Part shown: positions 47,379 to 55,394 of the stretch, piece after piece
Layout: every line of letters starts with the position of its first letter
How positions within the stretch are numbered: the first letter of the stretch is position 1
NCBI RefSeq assembly: GCF_001282625.1
Contig: NZ_CTEJ01000002.1
Coordinates: 684,501-748,500, forward strand
DNA from: Lascolabacillus massiliensis
GTDB lineage: Bacteria > Bacteroidota > Bacteroidia > Bacteroidales > Dysgonomonadaceae
Length of the DNA: 64,000 nucleotides
Direction of reading: 5' to 3'
Translations under genes and position numbers: made by a program
Notes under the pieces: model-generated
Database searches by the model: none
Told to the model about the DNA's origin: nothing
Seen by the model: the letters and a program-made list of their open reading frames with translations, nothing else

Positions 47379-47501
47379 TTTAAACAGAGATGAATAAGTA
47401 ACAATCTGCTTAACTGCGTTGAATATGACAGTTTAAACAAGATTCAGAATTCTGCAGATAAACCATATGGATTAAAGACAATAATCATTAATGAAAGTAA
47501 A

Positions 47502-48065
47502 ATGAACGCATATAAAAAATATAGAAACCGAATCGAGAAGTACCTGCAAACAGAGAGAGGCAAACGACTCATCAACTTCACCTACAGCATCGGTGCGGCA
47601 ATCGTAATTCTCGGAGCCATGTTCAAATTGCTCCACTTCCCATATGGCAATGAACTTCTATTCATTGGAATGATAACAGAGGTAATAGTATTTACACTCT
47701 CAGCATTCGACACCCCCATAAGGGATTATAACTGGGACAGGATATTCCCGGCTCTCACATCAGATAACAGTGATGATCAGCCCAATATAAATATAAATTC
47801 CACAACAGAAAAAGTATTAAAAGATCAACAAACAGAAACATCTCATAAACCTGATGATCATCAACATTATAAAGAAACATATAAAACTTATGGGCAGTCG
47901 GTTTTCCCAGATAACCGAGTTGATATAACACCACAGAACGAGAAATACTCAAAACAACTTGAAGATCTCACTGCAGAAACAGAAAAGATGACAAAGCAGA
48001 TACAGGAGCTTAACGACATATATGCTCGGATGCTAAAGGCGATGTCAGCCAATCGTGAGAAATAA
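47502..48065 (+). CDS. gldL: GldL (PorL) inner-membrane motor protein
   Basis: GldL and GldM form the proton-driven motor that powers type IX secretion and gliding. The N-terminal half has two membrane helices (about 25-45 and 50-70: TYSIGAAIVILGAMFKLLHF and NELLFIGMITEVIVFTLSAFD) with a conserved glutamate in the second. The rest is a polar, coiled-coil-forming cytoplasmic tail ending LNDIYARMLKAM. At 187 residues it is a little shorter than many homologues. It lies 123 bp after gldK and 15 bp before gldM. Confidence 0.94.
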   Translation: MNAYKKYRNRIEKYLQTERGKRLINFTYSIGAAIVILGAMFKLLHFPYGNELLFIGMITEVIVFTLSAFDTPIRDYNWDRIFPALTSDNSDDQPNININSTTEKVLKDQQTETSHKPDDHQHYKETYKTYGQSVFPDNRVDITPQNEKYSKQLEDLTAETEKMTKQIQELNDIYARMLKAMSANREK

Positions 48066-48080
48066 TTCAAAACTCAGCAA

Positions 48081-49628
48081 ATGGCAGTAAACAGTCCCAA
48101 TTCCCCCCGTCAAAAAATGATAAACCTGATGTATCTGGTTTTCATTGCCATGCTGGCTCTCAACGTGTCGGCAGAGGTACTCGACGGCTTTGGTCTGGTA
48201 GATAACAGTCTGCGCGACTCCTCCACCACCCTGTCCAGCAGGAATGATCTCATCCTGAATGAACTTGCACAGTACAAAGAGTTAAATCCTGAAAAGGCTG
48301 AAGAGTGGTACAACCGTGGCATGGAAGTACGCACAATGACCGATTCACTAACCAAATATATTCAGCAGCTCAAATATCTCATGGTCAGAGAAGCCGATGG
48401 CCGCAAAGCAGACATCAGTAACATCAGGCACAAAGATGATCTCGAAGCAGCATCAGTAGTAATGCTATCACCCGTAAAAGGAGAAGGTAAAAAGCTTAAA
48501 AACGCAATCGATAACTATCGCAACAACATCACCCAATTTGTTCATAACCCAGCACGCAGAGAAATAATAGAAAGGAGTCTGAGTACGCAAACATCAGGCA
48601 AAAGCTGGGAAGCATCACACTTCGAAAACATGCCACTTGCAGCAGCAGTAACAATACTCACTAAAATTGAAAACGATATCGTAACAGCCGAAGGCGAAGC
48701 CCTTGAAAACATCCTAAACAGTGTAGATGCAGGAGACTTTCGCGTTAATCAACTCAATGCATACCTCATTCCTGAGTCGGATATAGTCTTCCGTGGAAGC
48801 AATTACAGAGCCCGTGTGGTGCTTACAGCTGAAGATACAACCAAACAGCCACAGCTAATAATAAACAGCTCAGCAACCCCTGTAATTGAGGGAAACAACA
48901 GCTTCACACTTCCCGCCAACACCACTGGAACTTTCCCTATTGATGGCCATCTTGAAATCAGCGGAAACAACGGCACTGTAATCCGTCGAGATTTCCAAAG
49001 CAGCTATACAGTCATCGAGCCAATGGCAACAATTGCCCCCTCACTCATGAATGTGTTATATGCCGGAATCGAAAATGAGGTAAGCATATCAGTACCAGGA
49101 ATTTCCCCACAAAATATAAGTGCTGTCATGACCAACGGAACAGTCACAAGAAGAGGAAATATGTGGTATGCAACACCATCACAAGTTGGTACAGATGCAA
49201 CAATTACAGTAACAGTTACCACACCCTCAGGAGCGGCACAACAGCTAACCTCCAGAGAGTTCGGGGTAAGAGCACTGCCCGACCCCACTCCTTACATTAT
49301 ATATAGGGATTCGGATGGCAAGCCTGTAATATTTAAGGGAGGAAGCATTGCAAAATCGGTACTAATCAATGCAGATGGAATAGAGGCAGCCATTGATGAC
49401 GGAATTCTCAACATACCATTCAGAGTTACAGAATTTCGCACACTGTTCTTCGACTCAATGGGGAATGCAATTCCTGAAGTTTCCGACGGCAGTCGTTTCT
49501 CCCAGAGGCAGAGAGAGCAGATAAGGCGACTTTCGCGTGGAAGCTATTTCTATATTTCAGGCATTCGTGCTGCAGGTCCTGATGGAGTAGAGCGCGAAAT
49601 TGCAGTTATTGAAGTTAGAGTAAACTGA
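48081..49628 (+). CDS. gldM: GldM (PorM) periplasmic shaft protein
   Basis: GldM has one N-terminal membrane helix (MINLMYLVFIAMLALNVSAEVLD, about 12-34) and a long periplasmic part built of helical and Ig-like domains, reaching GldK/GldN. The 515-residue length and the sequence SPRQKMINLMYLVFIAMLALN are diagnostic. It passes motor movement across the periplasm to the secretion apparatus. It lies 15 bp after gldL. From here to the end of the cluster the plus strand is rich in A and C. Confidence 0.95.
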   Translation: MAVNSPNSPRQKMINLMYLVFIAMLALNVSAEVLDGFGLVDNSLRDSSTTLSSRNDLILNELAQYKELNPEKAEEWYNRGMEVRTMTDSLTKYIQQLKYLMVREADGRKADISNIRHKDDLEAASVVMLSPVKGEGKKLKNAIDNYRNNITQFVHNPARREIIERSLSTQTSGKSWEASHFENMPLAAAVTILTKIENDIVTAEGEALENILNSVDAGDFRVNQLNAYLIPESDIVFRGSNYRARVVLTAEDTTKQPQLIINSSATPVIEGNNSFTLPANTTGTFPIDGHLEISGNNGTVIRRDFQSSYTVIEPMATIAPSLMNVLYAGIENEVSISVPGISPQNISAVMTNGTVTRRGNMWYATPSQVGTDATITVTVTTPSGAAQQLTSREFGVRALPDPTPYIIYRDSDGKPVIFKGGSIAKSVLINADGIEAAIDDGILNIPFRVTEFRTLFFDSMGNAIPEVSDGSRFSQRQREQIRRLSRGSYFYISGIRAAGPDGVEREIAVIEVRVN

Positions 49629-49722
49629 TAAAAAACATGAATTTCGAAAACTCTGTCAATTATAACAGGTTCCACTCTATAAAGAGAGAAACATATCAAA
49701 AGAAATGACAACATTACATGCA

Positions 49723-50616
49723 ATGAAAACAAAAATATTTGTAATTCTCCTGCTGGCAGCAACAGCACAGATCGCCTACCCACAAGAGACAGCCAGAGAA
49801 AGGATAGAACAGCGACGACAGGCAGAAGCCGCCAGAAGCAGTTCCACCAGCCAATACAACATCAGTCATAGTGAGGATGAGCTGACCTACATTCTCGAGA
49901 ACTCACGATGGTCACGCATAATCTACCGCTACCTCGATCTCTCAAAACCTGAGAACTCACCTCTCCTATTATTTACTAAGATCTTTACCTTGCTGCAAAA
50001 TAATGAGATAAAAGCTTATGAGTACCTCGATGGCCAAGAACTGTTCACCGAAGACTATCTCATTAACTTTACAGAGTTTACAGAACGGTTTGGCATTCAG
50101 TCGACCGACATACCGTTAGACGAAGTTCAGGGTTACTATCTCAAAGAGGTATATTACTTCGATACACCAACATCCAGTCTGCGCGTAACACCTTTAGCAA
50201 TCTGCCCCATCATACAGAGATTCAACAACATCGAAGGCACCACCCGATACCCGCTTTTCTGGATTCCATACAGTGAAATAGCACCCCATGCCAAACAGAT
50301 GCCGGTAATGCTTTCACCCCTCAACAACAGTATAAGAGGCACTATCGACGACTTCTTCAGAGCCCGCAGATATAATGGGGAGATCTATAAAACAGGCAAT
50401 CCCGGAAACAGAACCCTCTCTCAACAGACAACAACCCCTGAAGAGTTGAAAGCAGAACAAGAGAGGATAGAACAGGAGCTTATCGATTTTGAAAAAAGAT
50501 TAAGGCAACAAGAGGTAAGTCAGTCACGACCAACAACCCCAAGATCAGTCGGCAACACCCACAAATCAAACATAGTAGGCACATCACAGCAAACAATGCG
50601 AACAAGGCGATACTGA
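49723..50616 (+). CDS. gldN: GldN (PorN) periplasmic ring protein
   Basis: GldN partners GldK in the ring complex. The ATG at 49723 starts a good signal peptide (MKTKIFVILLLAATAQIAYPQ); an ATG six codons upstream (49705) is less likely. The core contains WSRIIYRYLDLSKPENSPLL, LDEVQGYYLKEVYYFDTPTSS and the C-terminal DDFFRARRYNGEIYKTGNP, typical of the family. A Gln/Glu-rich coiled segment and basic end complete about 297 residues. It is the last gene of gldKLMN. Confidence 0.94.
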   Translation: MKTKIFVILLLAATAQIAYPQETARERIEQRRQAEAARSSSTSQYNISHSEDELTYILENSRWSRIIYRYLDLSKPENSPLLLFTKIFTLLQNNEIKAYEYLDGQELFTEDYLINFTEFTERFGIQSTDIPLDEVQGYYLKEVYYFDTPTSSLRVTPLAICPIIQRFNNIEGTTRYPLFWIPYSEIAPHAKQMPVMLSPLNNSIRGTIDDFFRARRYNGEIYKTGNPGNRTLSQQTTTPEELKAEQERIEQELIDFEKRLRQQEVSQSRPTTPRSVGNTHKSNIVGTSQQTMRTRRY

Positions 50617-50699
50617 CCTATTGTTAATTCAGCAATCATACCAAACCAAAACATCAGAAAAAACGTTTGGTCTGATATCCATTTAAAGTGATATCAAAT

Positions 50700-51260
50700 A
50701 TGAGCAACAGTAATCCCTCACAAACTAACTACACCGAACTGCTTCAGACACTGGAAAAGCGCTTCGAAAAAAACATAAATAGACATCCCGATCTCAAATG
50801 GGAAGAGGTACAAAAAAAACTTGAAAAGAGTCCCACCAAACTCCACACACTCAGCCTGATGGAAGAAACCGGTGGAGAACCCGACGTAATAGGCTACGAT
50901 CCCAAAACCAAAGAGTATATCTTTTGCGACTGCTCAACAGAGAGCCCAAAAGGTCGCCGCAGCCTCTGCTACGACGAAGCTGCACTTAAATCAAGGAAAG
51001 AGTACAAGCCCAAAGGCAGCGCCCTTGGCATGGCGGAGGAGATGGGTGTTGAGATGCTCAATGAAGAGCAATACAAAAAGCTTCAGGAGCTGGGCGATTT
51101 CGACAACAAAACATCCAGTTGGGTAACAGCACCAGATAGTGTGCGAGAGAGAGGAGGGGGACTATTTGGTGACAAACGATACGGTCGCACTTTCATCTAC
51201 CACAATGGAGCCGAATCTTATTATGCTTCAAGAGGATTCAGAGCAATTATCAGAGTATAA
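50700..51260 (+). CDS. DUF4256-family protein
   Basis: The protein has 186 residues with the ATG at 50700 (a GTG at 50688 is less likely). It contains the DUF4256 pattern: HPDLKWEEVQKKLEKSPTKL, EETGGEPDVIGYD, YIFCDCSTESPKGRRSLCYD and RYGRTFIYHNGAESYYASRGFR. The cluster of cysteines around 75-89 might bind a metal. No signal or membrane segment is present. It lies 83 bp after gldN on the same strand, but an operon is not certain. Its function is unknown. Confidence 0.85.
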   Translation: MSNSNPSQTNYTELLQTLEKRFEKNINRHPDLKWEEVQKKLEKSPTKLHTLSLMEETGGEPDVIGYDPKTKEYIFCDCSTESPKGRRSLCYDEAALKSRKEYKPKGSALGMAEEMGVEMLNEEQYKKLQELGDFDNKTSSWVTAPDSVRERGGGLFGDKRYGRTFIYHNGAESYYASRGFRAIIRV

Positions 51261-51562
51261 ATTACATAACCCATACGATAAATCCAGATACCGACATAAT
51301 AAATACTTAATATTTGTAAATATCAAGGTGCTAACCTGTGCCCAGTAATTTTTTTTGTCTAAAACATGAAAATAATGTCGCTTTATAGAATCATTTTTCC
51401 AAAAAAATACTACTTTTGTTAAATGTAATGATATTTCCCTACTGAATATTAAAACATAAAAAACCACCTACAATACTGGATATATATTAACACATCAAGA
51501 TAACTGGTTTAACGAAAAAATAGTTATAACAATGAAGCAAGCGTTTATTTTAACAGCTGCAG

Positions 51563-51691
51563 TCATAATGGTCCAACAAATGTCAGCACCCCCTCCAGCC
51601 AGGTTATATTGTCACCAACATTAAATGCTGCAAACACACCTGCTGAGACTGCAACACCAAGCGCTATTTTCTGGAATATTTCTTTCTCATA
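51563..51691 (-). pseudogene. Possible remnant of a small protein gene
   Basis: A stop-to-stop frame of 42 residues on the minus strand reads like real protein (KIALGVAVSAGVFAAFNVGD, then NITWLEGVLTFVG) but has no start codon. An ATG lies nearby in a different frame (minus strand, inside 51681-51690), suggesting a frameshifted beginning. On the plus strand, an ATG at 51534 opens a 30-residue frame that looks like a signal peptide before it fails. One or both may be decayed or chance. Confidence 0.25.
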
Positions 51692-51964
51692 TTAAAATTG
51701 TAATATGAAATAGGATAGAAATATAAAATCCTGGAGGTCTATACAAATCGAAAAAGTAACCAACATTTAATTCCAAAACATGAGATGGAATTTCAGAAAT
51801 CTAAAAAATTACAAATCTCACAGAGTATCTGCATACCCCTTTACTGCTTCTCTTTCAGAATTAATGAGAAATAGAGTTATTTACTAATATGTATTGTATT
51901 GTCCTGTTTTTAATTTACATTAATTTGATTTAAGTGTAAACCTATTTCAGAACTAGACAGTATC

Positions 51965-52082
51965 AATAAGTATAAATGGTTTATACTTATTCCACTTCCC
52001 GTTTATTATCCGCTTATATCCGGTTTATATTACCTTTATTATCGGCTTATGTTTGAATAAGCATATTTTATACATAGTATAA
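51965..52082. repeat. Cluster of palindromes and short pyrimidine-rich repeats
   Basis: Perfect inverted repeats lie at 51965-51991 (12-bp arms AATAAGTATAAA, 3-bp centre), 52045-52062 (GCTTAT, 6-bp centre, ATAAGC) and 52068-52082 (TTATAC, 3-bp centre, GTATAA). Between them, units such as CCGTTTATTAT, CCGCTTATAT and CCGGTTTATATTA recur every 10-13 bp (51998-52050). This is upstream of the DUF6266 gene. Confidence 0.7.
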
Positions 52083-52178
52083 GCTTTTTCTGGATATATA
52101 ATATTTAAGATAGTGCCTCTGAAGGTTGCTTTTGTGCACAATTTTGGTTATATTGGACTATATATAAATCTTAATATT

Positions 52179-52817
52179 ATGGCAAAAGGTTCGATTTTTG
52201 GTACCCTATCGGGTAAGATTGGCAATGTGGTTGTTTATGAGAGGAATGGCAAGCAAATTGTGAGATCAAACCCTAAGCAACGCGATCCGAAAACTCCGGC
52301 ACAGTTGGCTCACAGGTTAAAATTTTCATTGGCTAATAAAGGTCTTTCTCCACTTAATAATGTTATAAAAATTGGTTTTAAAAATAGTGAAAAGAGTTAC
52401 AGAAAGCTTGTGGGTGAGGCTTATCACAATGCTATAATTGGCGAATATCCGAATTTCTCAATGGATTATAGCAGGATTCAGGTTGCTGAGGGTAAGGTTC
52501 AACTTCCTTCCAACATTCAAATGAGTTATGAGGAAGGCTCTAACATAGTTGGCTTCATATGGGATACACAAATTGCGGATACTGCTATTAATAGCAGACC
52601 TGACGATCATGTGAACATTGTGTGTCTGAATTCAATCTTTCTGGCAGAAATGCACACATTCAACATTTCTAAACGATCTGATGGTAAAGCTTTTTTTGAG
52701 CTCCCTATCGGTTGGAAGCCTGAAGATCTTAATTTCTGGATATTTATTACCTCTTACGACTTATCGGAAAACTCTGACAGTATATATCTTTCTATTTCTC
52801 ACTCCCAACCTTCCTAA
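52179..52817 (+). CDS. DUF6266-family protein
   Basis: The 212-residue protein opens with MAKGSIFGTLSGKIGNVVVY and RSNPKQRDPKTPAQLAHRLKF, the hallmark of DUF6266, a Bacteroidota family often present in several copies. I start at the ATG at 52179, where homology-like sequence begins; the frame extends upstream to a GTG at 52113. No signal peptide is seen. The gene is G-rich on its coding strand, unlike gldKLMN. Its last 26 bp overlap the end of the converging phosphodiesterase-like gene. The function is unknown. Confidence 0.8.
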   Translation: MAKGSIFGTLSGKIGNVVVYERNGKQIVRSNPKQRDPKTPAQLAHRLKFSLANKGLSPLNNVIKIGFKNSEKSYRKLVGEAYHNAIIGEYPNFSMDYSRIQVAEGKVQLPSNIQMSYEEGSNIVGFIWDTQIADTAINSRPDDHVNIVCLNSIFLAEMHTFNISKRSDGKAFFELPIGWKPEDLNFWIFITSYDLSENSDSIYLSISHSQPS

Positions 52818-54048
52818 CCCAATAATTCAAAGTATGATTGGGGGTTTTAAGAACTACTTTAAGAAAGTCTGATACTTCGGGCATTTCTATGGAAAGTAGG
52901 GCAAGCTCTTCTTTTAATGGTACTTCGCCAATTTTTATGTATCTGTCGGGATTGCCCTCTTTAATGTTGTTAGTTGTGCTGATATAGACTTCGGCTGTGG
53001 TATCGATGTTCTTGCTGATGGAGGTCCAGCTGAGAAGAAGCTTGCTGTTGTCTATCAGTACTCCTTTAAGATTGAAGGCGTCTGCGGGGCTGAATAGAGA
53101 CAGGCCATCGAGCTCGTAGAGGGTGCTCTGATCTATCGCTATATTCATATAGTCTGCAATGGTGGGAAGAAGGTCTACTGCGGCTGTCCTGTAGTTAAGG
53201 GCATAGTCGTTGATGTCTTTCTTGCTGATTACCATCCATGTATTTCTTTCGCTGTCGCTCTGACCACCGTGACTGCGGGCGGTGAGGGGGGTGCGACCAT
53301 GATCGGTGGCTACAATAAACAGCCACTCTTCGTTATACTCTTCTTCACGCTGTTTTACGGCATCGTATATGAGGCCTATCAGCGCATCGTGATAGGTGAT
53401 GGAGTTGTAGAATTCGGGACTGTTGCCGTAGTGGTGACCGGCATCGTCGGTGTACTGCAGATAGACCCACGAGAGGTCTGGTCCGTTCTTAGAGATGCTG
53501 CTGGCGGCTTCTGAGGCTATGGCGGCATCTATCTTTTTTATGTAGTTGCTATGCTTGTCGTGGGGGTAGTTGATGGTGTCGTGCTCTAACCCGTCGAAGG
53601 TATAATCGATCTTCAGGTTTTTAGTTGCATCGAGTCCCTCGCCAAGCAGCTTGGTTCTGTTGTCGAGCCAGGTTGAGTAGATGGCTGTTTTGCCATCGGG
53701 ATAGGCATCTTTATATAGCCTGAAGATGGTGGGATAGTTGTAATTGGGGTTGGCAATGTTGTTGTCCCATACGTTGTGCTTGTTTACCCAGGTTCCGGTG
53801 ATAAGTGTTGCATAGCAGTTTGAGGATATGGTGGGGGTCTGTGTGATGCCTCCTCTCTCGCCTCCCACGTATGATTCCAAAAAGATGCCCTCCTGCTCTA
53901 TCCTGTCGAGATTGGGGGTGCTTGCTTTGTGGATTATGTCTACCGGTATACCATCTGTTATTATGAAAACTGTTTTTCTTTCTGGTTGTTGCGCAAGGGT
54001 GATGCTGCCTGTAAGGCAGAGCAGTATCACTAAAAATAATTTGTTCAT
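52792..54048 (-). CDS. Exported alkaline phosphatase-superfamily protein (type I phosphodiesterase/nucleotide pyrophosphatase-like)
   Basis: A signal peptide (MNKLFLVILLCLTGSITLAQ) precedes a phosphodiesterase fold of 418 residues. Metal-site elements are visible: FIITDGIPVD at the first strand, TPTISSNCYATLITG with the probable nucleophile Ser or Thr, YLQYTDDAGHHYGNSP (Asp and His ligands) and ATDHGRTPLTARSHGG. It would cleave phosphate or phosphodiester bonds in the periplasm. The start overlaps the stop of the neighbouring SRPBCC gene by 4 bp, so it belongs to that operon. Confidence 0.88.
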   Translation of the reverse strand: MNKLFLVILLCLTGSITLAQQPERKTVFIITDGIPVDIIHKASTPNLDRIEQEGIFLESYVGGERGGITQTPTISSNCYATLITGTWVNKHNVWDNNIANPNYNYPTIFRLYKDAYPDGKTAIYSTWLDNRTKLLGEGLDATKNLKIDYTFDGLEHDTINYPHDKHSNYIKKIDAAIASEAASSISKNGPDLSWVYLQYTDDAGHHYGNSPEFYNSITYHDALIGLIYDAVKQREEEYNEEWLFIVATDHGRTPLTARSHGGQSDSERNTWMVISKKDINDYALNYRTAAVDLLPTIADYMNIAIDQSTLYELDGLSLFSPADAFNLKGVLIDNSKLLLSWTSISKNIDTTAEVYISTTNNIKEGNPDRYIKIGEVPLKEELALLSIEMPEVSDFLKVVLKTPNHTLNYWVRKVGSEK

Positions 54049-54539
54049 AGTATCTCTTCCAACTGATCTAATGTCTGTGTTATGCCTTCTTTGAAGCCCA
54101 TGTCTATATAGGTGTCGATATCTTCGGCTTTTTCGAATGTAAGCAGCATATCAACCATTACTGTATTGCCTGTTTGACTCATCCTGAGCTCCCAGTGGTT
54201 CTGAGGGAGTGTTGTGTCTAATGTTCCGTTCTCATCGCTGAAGCCATCTTTTCCTGTGAACGACTCGTTAGGCTCTATGGTGAGGTAATCGAACTTGCCC
54301 CACTGAACTTCGCCTTCGGGTCCGTTCATCAAATAGTGCCAGTGACCGCCTTCCCGGAAATCGAGCGACTTGGTAATGGCTCTCCAGGGCTTGGGTCCCC
54401 ACCACTGATCTAACATCTCGGAGGTGGTCCATGCCTTCCATACTTTCTCTAAGGGGGCATCATATTCACGAATGATTGTTATGGTGTTGTTGTGTTTGTC
54501 AACTGTGAATCCGTATTCAAGCTCTTTCATTTTCTGCAT
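54045..54539 (-). CDS. SRPBCC/AHSA1-domain protein
   Basis: The 164-residue protein has the START-like fold of the AHSA1 family: ITIIREYDAPLEKVWKAWT, then LDQWWGPKPWRA and GGHWHYLMNGPEGE, with the C-terminal helix EGITQTLDQLEEI. Such proteins bind hydrophobic ligands; the ligand here is unknown. It overlaps the upstream SRPBCC gene by up to 23 bp and the phosphodiesterase gene by 4 bp. Confidence 0.88.
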   Translation of the reverse strand: MQKMKELEYGFTVDKHNNTITIIREYDAPLEKVWKAWTTSEMLDQWWGPKPWRAITKSLDFREGGHWHYLMNGPEGEVQWGKFDYLTIEPNESFTGKDGFSDENGTLDTTLPQNHWELRMSQTGNTVMVDMLLTFEKAEDIDTYIDMGFKEGITQTLDQLEEIL

Positions 54540-54939
54540 ATTTTTTGAAATTATCTAATATTGCCTGCCAGCCTTGCTTCTGAACTTCAGGGGGGTTCTG
54601 GTTTTCGGCATCGAAGGTTACTGTAACGAAGGTGGTTCCGTCTTGATTGTCGAATATTATTTCAACATCACGGCCATCATCTAATCTGTAAGCAATTTTT
54701 TCATGCTCTATCACTTCGGTGTAGGTTGCACTGAAATCGAAGCCAAAGCTGCCATCTTTTGCTTCCATGCGTGCTACGTACTTACCTCCTACACGAAGAT
54801 CGTTCTTTGCACTGGGACAATGCCAAAGGGGATCGGCAAAGTTCCATTTTGTTATATGTTCGGGCTGGTTATAGTATTCCCAGACTTTTACTACATCGGC
54901 ATGTATGGCCGACTGAACTATGATCTTAGCTGTCTCCAT
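54517..54939 (-). CDS. SRPBCC-domain protein
   Basis: This 140-residue relative of the next gene has IIVQSAIHADVVKVWEYYNQPEHITKWNFAD at its start, then GGKYVARMEAKDGSFGFDFSATY and the final helix WQAILDNFKKYAE. Side-by-side SRPBCC genes suggest an old duplication, although identity is low. It has no signal peptide. It is the first gene of a three-gene unit with the second SRPBCC protein and the exported phosphodiesterase-like enzyme. Confidence 0.87.
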   Translation of the reverse strand: METAKIIVQSAIHADVVKVWEYYNQPEHITKWNFADPLWHCPSAKNDLRVGGKYVARMEAKDGSFGFDFSATYTEVIEHEKIAYRLDDGRDVEIIFDNQDGTTFVTVTFDAENQNPPEVQKQGWQAILDNFKKYAENERA

Positions 54940-54973
54940 ATGCTGAGTTTTTTTAAAGTTAAGTTCTTATTTG

Positions 54974-55270
54974 TTATCTGAAGGAACTCCATCCTCCGCC
55001 ATTGTATGATTCAAATCCTTTGCTTTTCAGGTATCTGACTACCTGTGCACTTCTTGCGCCGCTCTCGCATACGGCTATTATTACATTGTCCTTGTCTAGC
55101 CTGTCGATCTTGTTGTGTATTTCTGATGCCGGAATATTTATCGACCCTTCTATGTGTCCGTAGTGATACTCTTCTCTGGTGCGTACATCCAGCAGAATGG
55201 CGCCTTTGTTAAGTTTATCTCTGATAAAGCTTTTATCGGGTAACCCTAACAGTCTGCGTAATATTCCCAT
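54974..55270 (-). CDS. Single-domain rhodanese-like protein
   Basis: At 98 residues this is one rhodanese module. LLDVRTREEYHYGHIEGSINIP is the standard opening, and the active-site loop is VCESGARS with a catalytic cysteine, so it could carry a persulfide. Rhodaneses move sulfur from thiosulfate or persulfides to acceptors. It is the only gene between the SRPBCC pair and the YeiH-type transporter, all on the minus strand. A link to sulfite or sulfonate chemistry is possible but not shown. Confidence 0.92.
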   Translation of the reverse strand: MGILRRLLGLPDKSFIRDKLNKGAILLDVRTREEYHYGHIEGSINIPASEIHNKIDRLDKDNVIIAVCESGARSAQVVRYLKSKGFESYNGGGWSSFR

Positions 55271-55371
55271 ATATGTTTTATCCTGTTTTTTTTAACTGTT
55301 TTGATGTTTTCAATTATAAACATATTTGTGGACGCAATGTTTAATTTTTTAGAATAAATATCTATTTACGG

Positions 55372-55386
55372 TCGATATTATATCGA
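55372..55386. promoter_or_regulatory. Short palindrome upstream of the rhodanese gene
   Basis: TCGATA and TATCGA flank a 3-bp centre (TTA). It lies between the transporter stop (55395) and the rhodanese start (55270). It may be a regulator site; it has no T tract to act as a terminator. Confidence 0.35.
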
Positions 55387-55394
55387 TTTTTTGA

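Larger units (their letters stand above)
51261..52178. other. Gene-poor AT-rich region
   Basis: This stretch of 918 bp holds a possible remnant small gene (51563-51691, minus), a -7-like TACTTTTG at 51411-51418, palindromes at 51965-52082 and short pyrimidine-rich repeats at 51998-52050. The DUF6266 frame is open back to a GTG at 52113, but I place its start at 52179. It lies where the base skew of the plus strand changes. Confidence 0.6.

Noticed and set aside
50640-50671. Inverted repeat ACCAAAC/GTTTGGT after gldN
   Set aside because: It has only 7-bp arms, an 18-nt loop and no T tract, too weak to call a terminator.
51261-52178. Replication origin at the skew change
   Set aside because: I found no DnaA boxes and no dnaA, dnaN or other origin-linked gene; a local skew change alone is not enough.
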